Source: JALHST01 sp038316335 (GTDB taxonomy: Bacteria > Bacteroidota > Bacteroidia > Flavobacteriales > Flavobacteriaceae). Taken from it: a stretch of 64,000 nucleotides of DNA. The notes beneath the pieces were generated by a model. That model was not told the origin of the DNA and did not search any database. It saw only the letters and a list, made by a program, of their open reading frames with translations. The position numbers were made by a program, and so were the translations under genes. Location: NCBI GenBank assembly GCA_038316335.1, contig JBBQAM010000001.1:1-64000 (forward strand). Direction: 5' to 3'. Positions within the stretch are counted from its first letter, which is position 1. Each line of letters starts with the position of its first letter. Shown here piece after piece: positions 17,918 through 27,207 of this stretch.

Positions 17918-19204
17918 TTATAAGGCCATAGCTTTTATCATTTTTTCCCGAATTTCCTTTAAGCATAGATTTCCTAGACTGCCTTCATGGGTATGTGCAA
18001 TGTCGCGATTGGGTTTGAAGGTGCCCTCTTGGATTTCCTGACCCATTCTTTTATAGGCATCCCGAAAAGGCATTCCCGAAAGTACCAATTCGTTCAAGGT
18101 ATCGACACTAAAAAGATAGTCGTATTTAGGATCCTCCAAGATAGCCTTGTTGACCTTGATTTCCTTCAGACTGAAGGTCAAAATCTCTAAACAGGCCTTC
18201 ATATCTTCAATGGCAGGCAATATGATTTCCTTGACCAATTGTAAATCTCGATGGTAACCACTTGGCAAATTAATGAGAATCATAGTGAGTTGATTCGGAA
18301 CCGATTGTAATTTATTGCATTTAGCCCGAACCAATTCAAAAACATCCGGATTTTTCTTGTGTGGCATGATACTGCTTCCTGTTGTCAAGGCATCGGGAAA
18401 ACTAATAAAATTAAAGTTCTGGTTCATATAGAGACAAATATCCATCGATATTCTAGATAGCGTTGATGCGATACTGGCCATCCCAAATGCAGTTGCTTTT
18501 TCTACCTTGCCTCTTCCTAGCTGTGCTGCGACCACGTTATATTTCATGTCGGCAAAGCCTAACTCCATGGTCGTAAAACTTCGATCGATCGGAAAGGAAC
18601 TACCATAACCTGCTGCACTTCCCAATGGGTTTTGATCCACCATCTTGAAAGCCGCATTGATAAAATAGAGGTCGTCTATCAGACTTTCGGCATAGGCCGA
18701 AAACCATAACCCGAAGGAAGACGGCATCGCAATCTGTAAATGCGTATACCCCGGGAGCAGTACATCCTTGAATTTTTCTGCCAATGCCATGAGCAGATCG
18801 AATAGGTCTTTGGTCTGTGCTTTTATCTGGGTCAACTCATCTTTTAAATACAGATGCATTGCAACCAATACTTGATCATTTCGTGAACGCGCCGTGTGGA
18901 TCTTTTTTCCAGTGTCCCCTAATTTTTCCGTTAATACATATTCGATCTTAGAATGCATATCCTCAAAGCTATCTTCAATCGTAAAAGTTCCGGCCGAGAT
19001 AGTTTCCAATATCCGATCCAGTTCGTTTACCAAATCAGTAACTTCCTCATGCTCCAACAAACCAATCTTCCCCAGCATCTTCGCATGGGCCTTGGATGCA
19101 ATCACATCGTACTTGGCCAAAATCAAATCCAATTCACGATCATGGCCAACCGTAAAACGATCGATTTTTTTGTCGGTACTAAAACCTTTGTCCCACAGTT
19201 TCAT
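17918..19204 (-). CDS. argH: Argininosuccinate lyase
   Basis: This enzyme cleaves argininosuccinate to arginine and fumarate, the last step of arginine synthesis. The 428-residue fumarase-fold protein has TARSRNDQ, PGYTHLQIAMPSSFG and the catalytic loop GSSIMPHKKNPDVFEL. It is the last gene of the minus-strand arg operon, 150 bases after argE, and it abuts the convergent pseudouridine synthase gene. The 150-base gap contains only a 23-codon frame (19269-19340) of uncertain meaning. Confidence 0.96.
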   Translation of the reverse strand: MKLWDKGFSTDKKIDRFTVGHDRELDLILAKYDVIASKAHAKMLGKIGLLEHEEVTDLVNELDRILETISAGTFTIEDSFEDMHSKIEYVLTEKLGDTGKKIHTARSRNDQVLVAMHLYLKDELTQIKAQTKDLFDLLMALAEKFKDVLLPGYTHLQIAMPSSFGLWFSAYAESLIDDLYFINAAFKMVDQNPLGSAAGYGSSFPIDRSFTTMELGFADMKYNVVAAQLGRGKVEKATAFGMASIASTLSRISMDICLYMNQNFNFISFPDALTTGSSIMPHKKNPDVFELVRAKCNKLQSVPNQLTMILINLPSGYHRDLQLVKEIILPAIEDMKACLEILTFSLKEIKVNKAILEDPKYDYLFSVDTLNELVLSGMPFRDAYKRMGQEIQEGTFKPNRDIAHTHEGSLGNLCLKEIREKMIKAMAL

Positions 19205-19354
19205 TGTTATCTATTTTTTGTTTTCCTGCGACGAGCAGATTGTCGACGGTTCTAATTGGATCAAAAATTTAAGCCGCGTCCAATTTTTCTTCTTCTTTGT
19301 TCCATTCAATAAGTCCATTTTTATTGTTTTCATAAATCATCTGGAATTGAATTA

Positions 19355-20440
19355 TTAGATCCCAGTCGTCTTTAATAAAAATTCGTCCAATAGACTAATG
19401 TAAAGATTGATGCCTTCCTCGATTTCGCGTATGTAGATAAACTCATCCGCTGAATGGGATCTCGTACTATCGCCCGGACCCAACTTGACCGATTGACAGC
19501 TTAAAGCGGCTTGGTCAGACAAGGTAGGTGATCCATATGTTTTTAAGCCCAAAGTTATTCCCGCCCTCACAAGATCATGGTCCTTATGAATCGATGAAGA
19601 ATTCAACCGTAGCGATCGCTCCTTTAGTTCACAGGGGGCTTCCTGTTTCAGGATATCCGCGATTTCTTGGTTGGTATACAGATCATTGACGCGAACGTCG
19701 ATGACCAAATCTACTTCGGCCGGCACAACATTGTGCTGACTTCCGCCCTTAATTTGGGTAACCGTCAGTTTGACTTCTCCCAAAACTTCGGATATCTTCT
19801 CAAATTTATAGTTTTTAAACCATTCAAGAACTTTAATACTATTGTAGATTGAATTATCGGTATTGGGATGCGCTGCATGTGATGGCGTGCCTTTTACTAC
19901 CGCATCAAAAATCACCAAGCCTTTTTCGGCAATGGCCAATTGCATCAATGTAGGTTCACCAACAATGGCAACATCGATCTTCGGTAGGATCGACAACATG
20001 CTATTGAGACCATTAGGGCCCGAACTCTCTTCTTCAGCGGAGGCCACGATGATGATATTATGGTTTAAATTTTCGACTGAATAAAAATGGGCAAATGTGG
20101 CGAGCAGGCATACCAATGCCCCTCCTGCGTCGTTACTTCCCAGACCGAATAACTTGCCATCGGCTACATGCGGGTGAAATGGGTCTTTGGTATAGGCCGA
20201 ATTCGGTTTTACAGTGTCATGATGTGAATTTAAGAGCAAGGTTGGCTTGGCAGTATCAAAATATTCATTAAAGGCATACACATTGTTCTTCTCCCTTTTA
20301 TAAGCGATATCAAGAGTTTTTAACCACAGCTCGATGGCATTTGCTGTTTCATTTTCCTGTGAAGAAAACGAGGGTGTAGCAATCAATTTTTTGAGTAACT
20401 CCAAGGCCTTTTCCGTCAAGTGTTGCTGTTTCGTCTTCAT
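19355..20440 (-). CDS. argE: M20-family N-acyl-ornithine deacylase (ArgE-type)
   Basis: This zinc hydrolase should remove the acyl group from N-acylornithine or N-acylcitrulline in arginine synthesis. The 361-residue protein has the M20 metal-binding motifs NSHHDTVKP, GLGSNDAGGALV (bridging Asp) and ASAEEESSGPNG (catalytic and metal Glu pair), followed by the dimerisation domain. Because the operon carries an N-succinylornithine-type carbamoyltransferase, the natural substrate is probably N-succinylcitrulline; this is inference from pathway logic. Its ATG overlaps the argB stop by four bases, so translation is coupled. Confidence 0.88.
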   Translation of the reverse strand: MKTKQQHLTEKALELLKKLIATPSFSSQENETANAIELWLKTLDIAYKREKNNVYAFNEYFDTAKPTLLLNSHHDTVKPNSAYTKDPFHPHVADGKLFGLGSNDAGGALVCLLATFAHFYSVENLNHNIIIVASAEEESSGPNGLNSMLSILPKIDVAIVGEPTLMQLAIAEKGLVIFDAVVKGTPSHAAHPNTDNSIYNSIKVLEWFKNYKFEKISEVLGEVKLTVTQIKGGSQHNVVPAEVDLVIDVRVNDLYTNQEIADILKQEAPCELKERSLRLNSSSIHKDHDLVRAGITLGLKTYGSPTLSDQAALSCQSVKLGPGDSTRSHSADEFIYIREIEEGINLYISLLDEFLLKTTGI

Positions 20441-21216
20441 AAGGTTAGGGTCGTATAGTGTGCCTTTAGGTCTTCAAACATCGCCGAATCGCCAATACAG
20501 ACTTTTTCAACGCCTTTTTTCAAGGCGTGGTAGCAGTTTTCCATTTTAGGAAGCATGCCATCGGCAATGCTATTTTTCTGCAACAGTTCTCGGTACAAGG
20601 TGCTATTGATTTTTTGTATGACTGAATCATCGTCGTCAACATTTGAGAGCACCCCTTTTTTTTCAAAACAATAGTATAAGGTGGTTTTATAGCGAACACT
20701 CAAGGCAATTGCAATTTCCGATGCGATCGTATCGGCATTGGTATTCAAGATTTGTCCCTTTTTGTCATGGGTAAGCGCGCAAAAAACAGGAACCAGACCA
20801 GCAGCCAACAAAGCGGCAATGGTTTCTACATTCACCCCGTCTACATCACCGGCAAATCCGTAATCGATTTCGCGTACCGGACGTTTATGTGCGTAAATCG
20901 TATTTCCATCGGCACCACTCATCCCAATGGCATTACAGTTTATTGCCTGAAGGCGTGCGACGATATTTTTATTCGTCAGGCCGCCGTACACCATGATCAT
21001 AACATCAAGGCTTTGGGCATCGGTAATTCTTCGGCCACCAATAAGGTGCGATTCAATACCCAGTCGGGCAGCGATTTGTGTGGCGAGCTTCCCGCCGCCA
21101 TGTACCAATATTTTAAGGCCTTCCAAACTAGAAAATGATAGCAGCAACCTTTCAAGCTGTTTTTCGTCCTCGATGACGTTGCCACCTATTTTTACGATTG
21201 ATAGTTTTTGTTTCAT
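20437..21216 (-). CDS. argB: N-acylglutamate kinase
   Basis: This amino-acid kinase phosphorylates N-acetyl- or N-succinylglutamate. The 259-residue protein has VKIGGNVIED, the glycine-rich VHGGGKLATQIAARLGI and NTNADTIASEIA, all typical of ArgB. The start segment RITDAQSLDVMIMVYGG matches the acyl-substrate region. The ArgB family covers both acyl forms, and Bacteroidota members in operons with argF' are thought to use the succinyl form. It lies two bases after the SDR gene and overlaps argE. Confidence 0.93.
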   Translation of the reverse strand: MKQKLSIVKIGGNVIEDEKQLERLLLSFSSLEGLKILVHGGGKLATQIAARLGIESHLIGGRRITDAQSLDVMIMVYGGLTNKNIVARLQAINCNAIGMSGADGNTIYAHKRPVREIDYGFAGDVDGVNVETIAALLAAGLVPVFCALTHDKKGQILNTNADTIASEIAIALSVRYKTTLYYCFEKKGVLSNVDDDDSVIQKINSTLYRELLQKNSIADGMLPKMENCYHALKKGVEKVCIGDSAMFEDLKAHYTTLTL

Positions 21217-21217
21217 T

Positions 21218-21970
21218 TTATGCGTTTAAGATTCCGCCATCAATGTTCATCGCCGTTCCTGTAATCCATGAGGAATCTTCCGACACTAAGAACAAAGCCA
21301 ATTTTGCAACCTCTTCGGTTGTTCCCAATCGCTGTAACAAAGTTGCTTTCCTTGCATTTTCTACGGCAATTTCAGGGTCTATGAAGGCTTGGGCCGAGTC
21401 CCTTAGTAATTGGGTATCCACTGGACCGGGACAAATAGCATTGACCCTGATTCTTGGCCCATATTCGACCGCCATTTGCCGCATCAATGCCAGCGATGCA
21501 GCTTTTGAGGCACAATAGGCCGGATGATTTGGAAAACTCTTATAAGCTGCAATAGAGGCATTGATTAAAATAGTTCCATGTGATTCTTTTATCAGATACG
21601 GAATCGCAAATTTGGATAAATAGAAAATGGCACTAAGATTGGTATTCAAGGTAGCATGCCATGTGGAAATGGGCAATTCGACCACATTTCCCAGCCCTAA
21701 AATGCCCGCATTAATCGAAAGAATATCAAGTTTCCCGAAATTTACAATGGCTGTGTTGACAAGCGCTTCATTATAAGCGGGTTGACTCACATCCCCAGGA
21801 ACAAAGATCGCATTTTTCAACTTTTTGGACAAAGCCTCCCCTCGCTCGGCATTTCGGCCCGAAAGCACTAACATAGCGCCTTCTAAAGCAAACGATTCGG
21901 CAATGGCCATTCCCATGCCTCCTGTAGCTCCCGTGACGATACATACCTTGTCTTTAAGTTTTAGGGCCAT
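21218..21970 (-). CDS. Short-chain dehydrogenase/reductase inside the arg operon
   Basis: This 250-residue classical SDR has the NAD(P) motif VTGATGGMGMAIA (about 13-25), the SINAG structural motif, a catalytic Ser in NASIAAYKS and the YCASK active-site Tyr/Lys, followed by CPGPVDTQ. The C-terminal MNIDGGILN is typical of the family, so the enzyme looks intact. It lies between argF' and argB with gaps of 10 bases and 1 base, so it is co-transcribed and fits tightly into the operon. No SDR step is known in arginine synthesis. The substrate is unknown. Confidence 0.92.
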   Translation of the reverse strand: MALKLKDKVCIVTGATGGMGMAIAESFALEGAMLVLSGRNAERGEALSKKLKNAIFVPGDVSQPAYNEALVNTAIVNFGKLDILSINAGILGLGNVVELPISTWHATLNTNLSAIFYLSKFAIPYLIKESHGTILINASIAAYKSFPNHPAYCASKAASLALMRQMAVEYGPRIRVNAICPGPVDTQLLRDSAQAFIDPEIAVENARKATLLQRLGTTEEVAKLALFLVSEDSSWITGTAMNIDGGILNA

Positions 21971-21980
21971 TTTTAGATTC

Positions 21981-22919
21981 TCAGTTATCTTGTAATATTT
22001 TCTTTAAAACCACTTGAGCGGCATACGTTCTATTGTTGGCTTGTTCAATCACTAATGAATTACTCCCGTCAAGTACGGCATCCTCGACGACGACATTTCT
22101 TCGAATCGGTAAACAGTGCATAAATTTAGCCTTGCCTAATTTTTCCTCGGTCATCATCCAACCCACATCCTGGGATAGTACTTTCCCATAGGCGGTATAG
22201 TTGCTCCAATTTTTTACATAAACAAAATCTGCATTTTCAAGGGCTTTCTTTTGATCGTACTCAATTTGCACTCCCTTGGTGATGACCGGATTCAGCTCGT
22301 ACCCTTTTGGATGTGTAATCACAAAATCGGCATCCTGCAACTGCATCATTTGAACAAATGAATTGGGCACAGCGTGGGGAAGTGCCTTGGGATGAGGTGC
22401 CCATGAGAGTACCACTTTGGGTCTTGATCGCGCACTTTGTTCAGCAAGCGTAATCGCATCTGCCAATGCCTGTAATGGATGACCTACCGAACTTTCCATA
22501 TTAAGTATGGGAACTTGGGCATATTTTTTAAAACCGTTCAAAACCAATTCAGCTTCATCTTTTTCTTTTTCGATCAAACCGGCAAATGCCCGAATGCCGA
22601 TAATATCGCAATATTGGGAAACTACTTTTGCCGCTTCCTTGACGTGCTCTGAAGAGCCCTGATCCATAATGGTTCCGTCCTCATATTCCAACGCCCAACC
22701 TTCGTTGCCAAAGTTCATCACCATGACCTCCATTCCCAAGTTCATAGCTGCCCGTTGTGTACTCAAACGGGTGCGCAAGCTATTGTTGAAGAACAAGAGA
22801 CAGAGTGTCTTGCCGTGTCCCAACTTCTGAAATCGAGTTGGATTCTCCTTAATGGTTCTTGCTTCGGCTACCCAATTGGAAAGGGAATCGATGTCATTTA
22901 TGGAAAGAAAATGGTTCAT
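21981..22919 (-). CDS. argF': N-succinylornithine carbamoyltransferase
   Basis: This enzyme transfers a carbamoyl group to N-succinyl-L-ornithine, the Bacteroidota variant of the OTC step. The 312-residue protein has the carbamoyl-phosphate motif NNSLRTRLSTQRA, HPLQALAD and the C-terminal MHCLPIRRNVVV shared by acetyl- and succinylornithine enzymes instead of the HCLP-R-E of ordinary OTC. In the DQGSSEH loop, Ser90 aligns with Pro90 of Bacteroides fragilis SOTCase and with Glu92 of the Xanthomonas acetylornithine enzyme. Changing that Glu to Ser, Pro or Ala is known to switch preference to the succinyl substrate. The alignment was made by eye. Confidence 0.9.
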   Translation of the reverse strand: MNHFLSINDIDSLSNWVAEARTIKENPTRFQKLGHGKTLCLLFFNNSLRTRLSTQRAAMNLGMEVMVMNFGNEGWALEYEDGTIMDQGSSEHVKEAAKVVSQYCDIIGIRAFAGLIEKEKDEAELVLNGFKKYAQVPILNMESSVGHPLQALADAITLAEQSARSRPKVVLSWAPHPKALPHAVPNSFVQMMQLQDADFVITHPKGYELNPVITKGVQIEYDQKKALENADFVYVKNWSNYTAYGKVLSQDVGWMMTEEKLGKAKFMHCLPIRRNVVVEDAVLDGSNSLVIEQANNRTYAAQVVLKKILQDN

Positions 22920-22950
22920 TTCAGACTATACTTTTTAGTGATACTAGGAT

Positions 22951-22980
22951 ACGACCTAAGTCGCTCCGCCTCTGGGTCGT
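22951..22980. repeat. Inverted repeat between argD and argF'
   Basis: ACGACC at 22951-22956 pairs with GGTCGT at 22975-22980 across an 18-base GC-rich loop, in the 64-base gap between argD and argF'. No T-run follows, so it is more likely an mRNA processing or stability element, or a small intergenic repeat, than a terminator. Confidence 0.3.
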
Positions 22981-22983
22981 TAT

Positions 22984-24111
22984 TTATGTAAGCTCTTTTT
23001 GTAATGCGTCAAAAAATAGGTCTAGATATTCTTTGGTGATGTTCAGTGCCGGTAAAATACGCAGTACGTATTTGTCTTTTGCCCCGCCTGTAAAAATATG
23101 TTGGCGGTAGATTAATTTCTTTCGAAGTTCAGAAACTTCAAAATCAAATTCAAGCCCAACCATTAATCCACGGCCTTTTACCCTTTTCACTTGTGGTAAC
23201 AGTGCCGCCTTTTTCTTGAAATAAACGCCAAGTTCAGCCGCATTCTTAATCAGATTTTCCTTTTCAATTACTTCCAATACCGCCAAGGTTGCTGCACATG
23301 CCAGATGATTTCCCCCAAAAGTAGTACCCAACATGCCGTAGGTGGGCTTAATACTCCTATGGATAAGCACCCCAGCTACGGGAAAGCCATTTCCCATACC
23401 TTTTGCGATGGTAATGATATCGGGTTGTATATTGTGATGCTGAAAGCCAAAAAACATACCGGTGCGTCCAAAACCCGATTGTACTTCGTCGGCAATGAGA
23501 ATTACTTGGTTTTCTTTGCAAAGCTTGGCCAAACCTTGATAAAATTCGGTCATAGGTTCATCCAAACCACCCACGCCCTGAATGGTTTCAAGAATGACTG
23601 CACTAACATCGCCTTTAGCAATTTCCGATTGAAGCGATATCAAATCATTAAAAGGCAAAAAAGTCACCTTCTGTTGTTTATTGATCGGGGCCTGTATCTT
23701 TTCATCATCGGTCGTGGCCACAGCGGCCGAAGTCCTACCATGAAAACTATTTTTAAATGCCAAAATACGTGATTTCCCATTCTGGAAGGAAGCCATTTTC
23801 AATGCATTTTCATTGGCTTCGGCACCTGAATTACACATAAATAGATTGTAATCGCGGCAATTTGAAAGTTCTCCTAGTTTGTGGGCAAGTTGTACCTGTA
23901 GCGGATTTTGAACGGCATTGCTGTAGAACCCTATTTTATCCAATTGATCTTTAAGGCGTTTTACATAATGTGGATGGCCATGTCCTATGGAAATAACCGC
24001 ATGGCCCCCATAAAAATCAAGATACTCCTGACCATTAATATCGCTAACCACGCTTCCTCTTGCGGTGACAGGGGTAACCTCATAGAGTGGATATACGTCG
24101 AATAATTCCAT
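22984..24111 (-). CDS. argD: N-acylornithine aminotransferase
   Basis: This class-III PLP enzyme makes N-acylornithine from the semialdehyde and glutamate. The 375-residue protein has the N-terminal LYEVTPVTARGS segment, CNSGAEANENALK with PLP-phosphate contacts, FHGRTSAAVATT, LIADEVQSGFGRTG with the PLP-binding Asp, and TIAKGMGNGFPVAG with the Schiff-base Lys. It starts two bases after the proC stop and precedes argF'. As elsewhere in this operon, the acyl group is probably succinyl; the acetyl form cannot be ruled out. Confidence 0.94.
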   Translation of the reverse strand: MELFDVYPLYEVTPVTARGSVVSDINGQEYLDFYGGHAVISIGHGHPHYVKRLKDQLDKIGFYSNAVQNPLQVQLAHKLGELSNCRDYNLFMCNSGAEANENALKMASFQNGKSRILAFKNSFHGRTSAAVATTDDEKIQAPINKQQKVTFLPFNDLISLQSEIAKGDVSAVILETIQGVGGLDEPMTEFYQGLAKLCKENQVILIADEVQSGFGRTGMFFGFQHHNIQPDIITIAKGMGNGFPVAGVLIHRSIKPTYGMLGTTFGGNHLACAATLAVLEVIEKENLIKNAAELGVYFKKKAALLPQVKRVKGRGLMVGLEFDFEVSELRKKLIYRQHIFTGGAKDKYVLRILPALNITKEYLDLFFDALQKELT

Positions 24112-24113
24112 GG

Positions 24114-24908
24114 CTATCCTTTTTTTATTTGGTTGATTTTTTCAAATGAAGCTACGATTCCCCGAATGAGGGATGAACTTAAGCCTTGATGTTCCATTTC
24201 GTTTAGTCCCTCGATGGTGCATCCCATAGGGGTAGTAACCCTATCGATTTCCTCTTCCGGGTGATTCCCCGATTCGATCAATAAGCGTGCGGCGCCGTTA
24301 CAGGTATACATGGCCAGTTCTTGCGCATCTTTGGCATCAAAACCCAGCTGAATGGCCCCTTGTGTGGTCGCGCGTATCAAGCGCATCCAAAAGGCGATAC
24401 CACTTGCACAGATTACCGTTGCTGCCTGCATTTGACTTTCAGGAATTTCCATTGAATGACCCATGCGGTTAAAAATCGCCTTGGCAAGCTCTATACGTTT
24501 TTTGCCGGGTTCGTTGCTGCAAATGCAGGTCATTGATTTGCCAACAGAAATGGCCGTATTGGGCATACTTCGAACAATGTACTTGTCATTCCCCAAAATC
24601 GATTCGATCTTTGCGATACTAAATCCAGTAATGGTGGAAATAACCACATGCTTTTCGGTCAATAAATCTTTAATTGCTACCAGTATTTTTTCAAAATGAC
24701 CAGGCTGAACTGCAAAAATAAGGATGTCCGAATTTTGAACGGCTTCCCGGTTATCGGAGGTTACCTTGACATTGCCATATTTTTCAAGCTCTTTTATGGC
24801 CGAGGTATTCCTTTTGGTCAAATACATGGTCGTGGCACCGTTCGAATGCAGAATTCCCTTGGCAATCGACAATCCTAAATTTCCGGTCCCTATAATGGCT
24901 ATTTTCAT
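24114..24908 (-). CDS. proC: Pyrroline-5-carboxylate reductase
   Basis: This enzyme reduces pyrroline-5-carboxylate to proline. The 264-residue protein has the Rossmann motif IIGTGNLGLSIAKGI, FAVQPGHFEKIL, RSMPNTAISVGKSMT and the C-terminal TPMGCTIEGLNEMEHQG signature (usually TPGG followed by T and a Gly-rich run; here the Gly pair is Met-Gly). Its presence between argC and argD links proline to ornithine-related chemistry. The 141-base gap to argC is the largest within the upstream half of the operon and shows no clear promoter. Confidence 0.92.
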   Translation of the reverse strand: MKIAIIGTGNLGLSIAKGILHSNGATTMYLTKRNTSAIKELEKYGNVKVTSDNREAVQNSDILIFAVQPGHFEKILVAIKDLLTEKHVVISTITGFSIAKIESILGNDKYIVRSMPNTAISVGKSMTCICSNEPGKKRIELAKAIFNRMGHSMEIPESQMQAATVICASGIAFWMRLIRATTQGAIQLGFDAKDAQELAMYTCNGAARLLIESGNHPEEEIDRVTTPMGCTIEGLNEMEHQGLSSSLIRGIVASFEKINQIKKG

Positions 24909-25049
24909 GCTTAAAATTTTTGTTAAACGTTATAAACTAATTCAACGGGTAAAATGTATAAAAGTTCGGCCGTGTTAGTTTGAAATGCACTGTCACGTCG
25001 ATTTCCACTATCCTCTAGCTTCACAAAGGGAAACTGAACGAATCCCATA

Positions 25050-26024
25050 TTAAAAGACCCCTGCTTTCAATTGTAAGGCTTCACCTTCTATGAACCCGAA
25101 CATCAAATTCATATTTTGAACGGCCTGACCTGAAGCACCTTTTAACAGGTTGTCAATTACAGAGGTAACCAACAAGGTATCACCATGTTTGTGTAAATGT
25201 ATATGACACTGGTTGGTATTCACCACTTGTTTGAGATTGATAGGGTCTTCAGAAACATGCGTAAAAACGGCCTCTGAATAAAAATCTTGGTACATGTTAA
25301 TCGCTTCGGCTAGACTTCCCTCAAATTGAGTGTAGGCCGTTGCGAATATTCCCCGGGTAAAATTTCCCCTATTCGGAATAAAAAATAGTTCACCAACATC
25401 ATTTTGCAATGCAAGAAGACTTTCATTGATTTCCCCTAAATGTTGGTGAGTAAAGGGTTTGTACCAGCTTGCATTGTTGTTTCGCCAACTAAAATGGGAA
25501 GTTTCCGACAGGCCAACACCCGCACCTGTACTTCCCGTGACGGCATTTACATGTATGTCATTTTTCAAAAGACCTGCTTTGGCCAACGGCAGCAATGCCA
25601 ATTGAATGGCAGTAGCAAAACACCCTGGATTCGCAATATACCTTGCCTTCTGTATTTGCCGTTTATAAAGTTCCGGCAAACCGTACACGAATTTTTTCCC
25701 TTCGATTTCTTGCGCTTTTTGCAATCTAAAATCATTGCTAAGATCAATGATCCTCGTAGTGTCTGAAACTGAATGTTCTTTAATGAATGCCGTTGAATTT
25801 CCATGACCCAGACATAAAAATACCACGTCGACATTTAAATTGACAACGTTTGTAAAGGTCATTTCGGTGATTCCCAAAAGGTCAGGATGGGCAGTGGCCA
25901 ATTTATTCCCTGCACGGGTCGTGCTATACACAAAATCAATTGCCACTTGGGGGTGGTTCAATAATATTCTGATGAGTTCTCCTCCCGTATAGCCAGAACC
26001 TCCGATAATCCCTGCCTTAATCAT
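25050..26024 (-). CDS. argC: N-acyl-gamma-glutamyl-phosphate reductase
   Basis: This enzyme reduces acylglutamyl phosphate to the semialdehyde with NADPH. The 324-residue protein has GGSGYTGGELIRIL, the catalytic Cys motif ANPGCFATAIQLALLPL, TGSTGAGVG and a conserved His region (HQHLGEI). Its ATG lies eight bases inside the end of argG, so the two genes are coupled. The length is normal for the short ArgC class. Confidence 0.95.
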   Translation of the reverse strand: MIKAGIIGGSGYTGGELIRILLNHPQVAIDFVYSTTRAGNKLATAHPDLLGITEMTFTNVVNLNVDVVFLCLGHGNSTAFIKEHSVSDTTRIIDLSNDFRLQKAQEIEGKKFVYGLPELYKRQIQKARYIANPGCFATAIQLALLPLAKAGLLKNDIHVNAVTGSTGAGVGLSETSHFSWRNNNASWYKPFTHQHLGEINESLLALQNDVGELFFIPNRGNFTRGIFATAYTQFEGSLAEAINMYQDFYSEAVFTHVSEDPINLKQVVNTNQCHIHLHKHGDTLLVTSVIDNLLKGASGQAVQNMNLMFGFIEGEALQLKAGVF

Positions 26025-27207
26025 GGTATTGGTTTACATGGTTATAGATTTTGCCGGAATTGGAAAGAATCTTTATAAAGCCTTTGGCATCCTCGGCAGT
26101 CCAACCCTTGTTCGTTTCCCCATAGCTTCCAAAGGAAGCGTTCATTAGGTCGTGCTTTGAGGAGATGCCATTCAGCACATAGCGATAGGGATGCAATGAA
26201 ACATAGACTTCTCCCGATACTTTTTTCTGCGTATCAGTAAGAAAGGCCTCGATATTACGCATTACTTCATCCAAATAATTGCCTTCATGCAAGAGCATGC
26301 CATAAAAGTTCCCCAATTGCTCTTTTTGAAATTGTTGCCATTTACTCAAGGTATGTTTTTCCAATAAATGATGGGCTTTTATTATAACCAGGGGAGCTGC
26401 AGCTTCAAAACCTACGCGACCCTTAATACCAATGATGGTATCACCCACATGGATGTCACGTCCGATGGCATATCTGGCTGCGAGGGCATCTAATTTGATA
26501 ATGTTGTTTATAGGACTATCTTTTATCCCATTCAGGGCAGTCAGTTCTCCATTTTCAAAGGTCAGCGTGATGTTCTTGGAAACATTTTCCTGCAGTTGAC
26601 TGGGGTAGGCCGTATCGGGCAAGGGTTTCTGGGAGGTCAACGTTTCGGCCCCACCGACCGAGGTACCCCAGAGGCCTTTATTGATCGAATATTTAGCCTT
26701 TTCCCACTCATATTCAACACCATTTTCCTTTAAATACGCAATTTCTGTTTCCCGCGCCAATTGCATATCACGGATCGGTGTAATGATTTCAATTTCAGGC
26801 GCAAGGATCTGAAAGATCATATCAAATCGCACTTGATCATTCCCGGCACCAGTACTGCCATGCGCAATATAGCCGGCCCCTACTTTTTTGGCATGATTTA
26901 CGATTTCAATGGCCTGAACAATACGTTCGGCACTAACCGAAAGGGGATAGGTATTATTTTTCAGGACATTACCAAAAATGAGATATTTCACGACTTTGTC
27001 ATAAAAAATCTGAACGGCATCGATGGAAGTATATGAAGTCGCCCCCAACTGTAAGGCCTTTTCTTTGATCTTTGCGATTTCCTCCGCTGGAAATCCACCA
27101 GTGTTGACACTTACTGCATGTACTTCGAATCCTTTTTCCTTTGAGAGGTATTTGGCGCAGTAAGAGGTATCCAAACCTCCGCTATAGGCCAGTACTAATT
27201 TCTTCAT
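26017..27207 (-). CDS. argG: Argininosuccinate synthase
   Basis: This enzyme joins citrulline and aspartate with ATP to form argininosuccinate. The 396-residue protein has the PP-loop AYSGGLDTSYCAKYL at the N-terminus, the citrulline/aspartate-binding STGAGNDQVRFD and a C-terminal helical region. It overlaps both neighbours: the GNAT gene by four bases and argC by eight. Confidence 0.95.
   Translation of the reverse strand: MKKLVLAYSGGLDTSYCAKYLSKEKGFEVHAVSVNTGGFPAEEIAKIKEKALQLGATSYTSIDAVQIFYDKVVKYLIFGNVLKNNTYPLSVSAERIVQAIEIVNHAKKVGAGYIAHGSTGAGNDQVRFDMIFQILAPEIEIITPIRDMQLARETEIAYLKENGVEYEWEKAKYSINKGLWGTSVGGAETLTSQKPLPDTAYPSQLQENVSKNITLTFENGELTALNGIKDSPINNIIKLDALAARYAIGRDIHVGDTIIGIKGRVGFEAAAPLVIIKAHHLLEKHTLSKWQQFQKEQLGNFYGMLLHEGNYLDEVMRNIEAFLTDTQKKVSGEVYVSLHPYRYVLNGISSKHDLMNASFGSYGETNKGWTAEDAKGFIKILSNSGKIYNHVNQYHD

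Noticed and set aside
19269..19340. A 23-codon frame (MIYENNKNGLIEWNK...) on the minus strand between argE and argH
   Set aside because: It reads like protein, but it is very short and has no further evidence. It may be a small operon peptide or chance.
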